15,381 nt of DNA from contig JAGLSY010000011.1 in the NCBI GenBank assembly GCA_023135545.1, positions 1 through 15,381 of the forward strand, given 5' to 3'. How positions within the stretch are numbered: the stretch's first letter is position 1; each line of letters starts with the position of its first letter. Below are positions 12,994 through 15,381 of the stretch, piece after piece. The position numbers and the translations under genes are program-made. Source of the DNA: Thermoplasmata archaeon (GTDB lineage: Archaea; Thermoplasmatota; Thermoplasmata; SG8-5; JAGLSY01). Under the pieces are notes generated by a model. The model was not told the origin of the DNA, searched no databases, and was given only the letters and a program-made list of their open reading frames with translations.

Positions 12994-15381
12994 TCATGGA
13001 TTCTCAATATTCCATGTGGCCGCGGAGGTCATGTACACCCAATACCCCTTGCCTGGCTCCATCATGTCCGTGCCCTGCATCACCTCGATATTGTATTGGG
13101 CGGCGGCGGAGAACATCTCAACCCTGTTGAACGGAAGACCGAACAGCACATCCTGCATGGCTCTTGACTCGTGGTATGGGTATGAGATCAGGTTCCAACC
13201 AGCATCCAATTCAATGGATGAATTTCCCACCTCACCAACGGCTGCATAGACCTCCTCTCCAGGCAGCGATACCCAGAGGGCCATTTTGTTCTGGACAGAA
13301 GTCAGGTCGTTGAGTGCTGGGGGTTTGTGTATCGAAGTAGTCTGCCAGTGGTCTGCCGCATTGGAGGCATTGTAGGTTAGGGCATCTATCCAGTTAAGGC
13401 TTGACAGGGCATGGTCAACCCCTGGGAATTGTGCAAGGAAGGGTGATGATACCAGGTTCCAGCCAGTATCCACCCCTCTTCCAATCTTACCAACCATGGT
13501 CGGGCACTCGGCAACGTTTCCGGCCCTGTCATAGACCTTGAGTTTGTAGTAATAGCTGTACAAATTTTCGTCTCCCAGACCATTCTCTACCACCACCTGG
13601 CTCAAAGTCCTGATTATGGGATTACCAGAGTAATTTAACCAAGTATGGATATTCAGGCCTGCCCACAGGGGCCAGCCGTCTGTCATGGTCACCTCGCCGG
13701 TGATGGGGTCCACCGAGCAGTAGGGGTCCAGATTCCACCAACCGCCCGCACCCTCATCCACCCAGAGGGTCCAATCGATTATGTCTATGTAGCCGAGGTT
13801 GAAGCTCCAGACGTCTCCGGTGGTGGCGAGAACGGTTTCGTTCACCACGCTTCCACCAACCTCCCAGAAGCTGGTGGGCGAATGGGTCCTGGTCAATTCA
13901 TAGTACTGGACATCCTCGGATATTGATGGGGTCCAAGTCATCACCAGGTCTGTCCTGTTATCTTCATCTGTCAAGTTGGCATACAGGATGCGCCATGTTA
14001 CTCCGTCAAAGCCCGAGTACCATAACTTCAGCTCACCGTCATGATAAATGGCCAAGCAGTCACTGGATGAGAGACGGTCCTTATCTCCAAAATCTCCAAT
14101 GTCCACGGCCAAGCCCTGGGTGATCCAATTGAGGCCATCTGTGGAGTTGGCATATATTATCCTCCCATTCATCCTATCAGAGCCTGTGAACCACATTTGA
14201 TAATCATCGGCGGATTGTATTATACTGGGCCCGCTAACCTCATAGTCGTCGAACTCACCGTACTCGGAATTTCCAAGAACTCTTCCGTGCTTGGACCAGT
14301 TAAGGCCATCGGTGGAATTGGCATACATGATATTATTCAGTGAGTCGTGGGTGCCAGAATACCACATTCGGTACTCCCCACCATCCTTGATCACGGTCGG
14401 AGAATGGAGGCCAGCATCGTCCATTTCATTCTCTGAACCCAGATCCAGGGCCGGCCCGTGCTTGACCCAGTTCAAACCATCAGAGGAGTTGGCAAGAAGA
14501 ATCCTGTATGATGTGCCATTGTTCCCCGAGTACCACATCTTGTACTCATCAACCTCGAAAACCACTGTGGCATGACACGCACCACCGAAATCCTCCTCTC
14601 CAAGAGAGCCATAAGGAACGACCACCCCATGTTTCTGCCATGAAAGGCCATCAGAGGAATTGGCATACATGACCTGGTACTTGATATCGTGGCCAGTGTA
14701 CCACATCTTGTACTCGCCGTCCAGATACATGACAGATGGGGCAAAGACTCCCAGCCTATCGGGCCCGGAAGCTCCTTTATTCATGACCAATCCTTGTTTG
14801 ACCAACTCTATCCTGGCAAGCTGTATCTTCAAGTTGGTCGGGGCCACAGGGGCTATGGAATCGACGGTGAAGGACCAATTGTGCTGAGCCATATTATCAT
14901 TCATATCGGAGACAGATATATTGCATTGGACTATCTCGCCGTCCGCAAAGCCCGGAGTGTGATTATAGGAAATTATGTAGCCATTGATGTCAGGTGTGAG
15001 GACATGGGACACAAGGGAGCCATTGACAAACAACATGATGTTGGATGTGTTGAGGGGTGAGGGGTCCGAGGCCTTGATGGATATAGTGGGGTCGGCCATC
15101 CCCCAGCTTCCGTTGATTGGGTATGCATCATATAGGACGGGAGGCATGACATCTGTCGAATTCAGCCCTGCCAGCTCTGCCAGGGTCGCAATGGCTATTT
15201 GGGTAATATTGGCGCAGTAAGTGAGATTCAATTTGTCAATGGTATCGGTCGTTTGATGATAATCACTGGAAAAGATATCCTCGAAAAGCATCAGTGCCGG
15301 ATAATGATTCCAGAAGGCTGCGTGATCGCTACTGTCCTGATCCAAGGTCTTCTCGATATCTAGAAAGGATATATGCTGGTA
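12994..15381 (-). CDS. Surface protein: M28 peptidase, Ig-like, five-repeat propeller, GWNL modules (5' end outside window)
   Basis: The frame is open through the window edge, so the N-terminus is missing; 795 residues are seen. Numbered from the TTG at 15345: residues 1-60 are the C-terminal end of an M28 zinc peptidase (SSDHAAFW, PALMLFE, and the metal His of YHQTTDTID, H30). Residues 67-165 are Ig-like. Residues about 196-460 are five repeats of about 57 residues with the pattern EYKMWY[ST]G then I-YANS-DGL-W, like GH43/GH32-type five-bladed propellers. Residues 463-620 are FN3-like plus an insert. Two GWNL[VI]S-P modules (628-700, 716-783) close it. About 20 N-x-S/T sequons point to a secreted, glycosylated protein. 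No C-terminal membrane anchor is seen. Likely a peptidase bound to, or acting on, surface polymers. Not co-transcribed with glmM, which has its own promoter. Confidence 0.85.
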   Translation of the reverse strand, partial: YQHISFLDIEKTLDQDSSDHAAFWNHYPALMLFEDIFSSDYHQTTDTIDKLNLTYCANITQIAIATLAELAGLNSTDVMPPVLYDAYPINGSWGMADPTISIKASDPSPLNTSNIMLFVNGSLVSHVLTPDINGYIISYNHTPGFADGEIVQCNISVSDMNDNMAQHNWSFTVDSIAPVAPTNLKIQLARIELVKQGLVMNKGASGPDRLGVFAPSVMYLDGEYKMWYTGHDIKYQVMYANSSDGLSWQKHGVVVPYGSLGEEDFGGACHATVVFEVDEYKMWYSGNNGTSYRILLANSSDGLNWVKHGPALDLGSENEMDDAGLHSPTVIKDGGEYRMWYSGTHDSLNNIMYANSTDGLNWSKHGRVLGNSEYGEFDDYEVSGPSIIQSADDYQMWFTGSDRMNGRIIYANSTDGLNWITQGLAVDIGDFGDKDRLSSSDCLAIYHDGELKLWYSGFDGVTWRILYANLTDEDNRTDLVMTWTPSISEDVQYYELTRTHSPTSFWEVGGSVVNETVLATTGDVWSFNLGYIDIIDWTLWVDEGAGGWWNLDPYCSVDPITGEVTMTDGWPLWAGLNIHTWLNYSGNPIIRTLSQVVVENGLGDENLYSYYYKLKVYDRAGNVAECPTMVGKIGRGVDTGWNLVSSPFLAQFPGVDHALSSLNWIDALTYNASNAADHWQTTSIHKPPALNDLTSVQNKMALWVSLPGEEVYAAVGEVGNSSIELDAGWNLISYPYHESRAMQDVLFGLPFNRVEMFSAAAQYNIEVMQGTDMMEPGKGYWVYMTSAATWNIENP

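Noticed and set aside
1..15381. CRISPR array, insertion sequence, prophage or integrase
   Set aside because: No regularly spaced repeats, transposase or integrase frames, or phage genes were found on either strand.

Overview
The window reads as a chromosomal segment of an archaeon, most likely a euryarchaeote of the Thermoplasmata side. The taxon is my inference from gene types. The archaeal part is well supported: a cupin-type glucose-6-phosphate isomerase, the short archaeal form of PheT, an archaeal GlmM/GlmU pair, a UPF0147 protein, a stand-alone RAM protein, TATA boxes 20-35 nt before very short leaders, and tRNA genes without encoded CCA. No phage, insertion sequence, CRISPR or defence genes were seen.

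Left part (1-2240): the isomerase gene is followed by a tRNA-Gln gene on the minus strand, then an odd GC-rich spacer. The spacer holds a partial inverted copy of the tRNA acceptor ends and a G-rich stretch that ends in a T run. Next come a four-helix membrane protein of unknown function, a spacer holding a decayed copy of that protein's C-terminal tail, and tRNA-Gly(CCC).

Centre-left (2240-5884): on the minus strand lie a stand-alone Lrp/AsnC-type ligand-binding (RAM) protein and a UPF0147 protein. Divergent from them run a MenA/UbiA-type prenyltransferase, a CPBP-family membrane protease placed 1 nt after it, and an M29 aminopeptidase with its own promoter.

Centre (5885-8338): a spacer of about 800 nt separates the aminopeptidase from pheT. 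It is not empty. It carries an unlisted 54-residue gene on the minus strand, a chain of hairpins ending in a T run that looks like a structured non-coding RNA, and one copy of a repeat of about 75 nt. The second copy of that repeat lies 3.8 kb away, after the channel gene.

Right part (8339-15381): a secreted-Ig/MscS-type channel with three tandem membrane units is closed by a strong terminator hairpin. Facing it on the minus strand are glmM and glmU, which overlap by 4 nt and together make UDP-N-acetylhexosamine precursors for surface glycans. Upstream of glmM is the 3' part of a large, sequon-rich surface protein that fuses an M28 peptidase domain to a five-repeat beta-propeller and two GWNL modules. 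The UDP-sugar genes and a glycoprotein-like surface enzyme as neighbours fit a cell-surface theme, but separate promoters mean this is only suggestive.

The most promising undescribed elements are the two-copy repeat (6500-6574 and 10280-10356), the hairpin cluster at 6240-6434, and the domain design of the M28-propeller protein.
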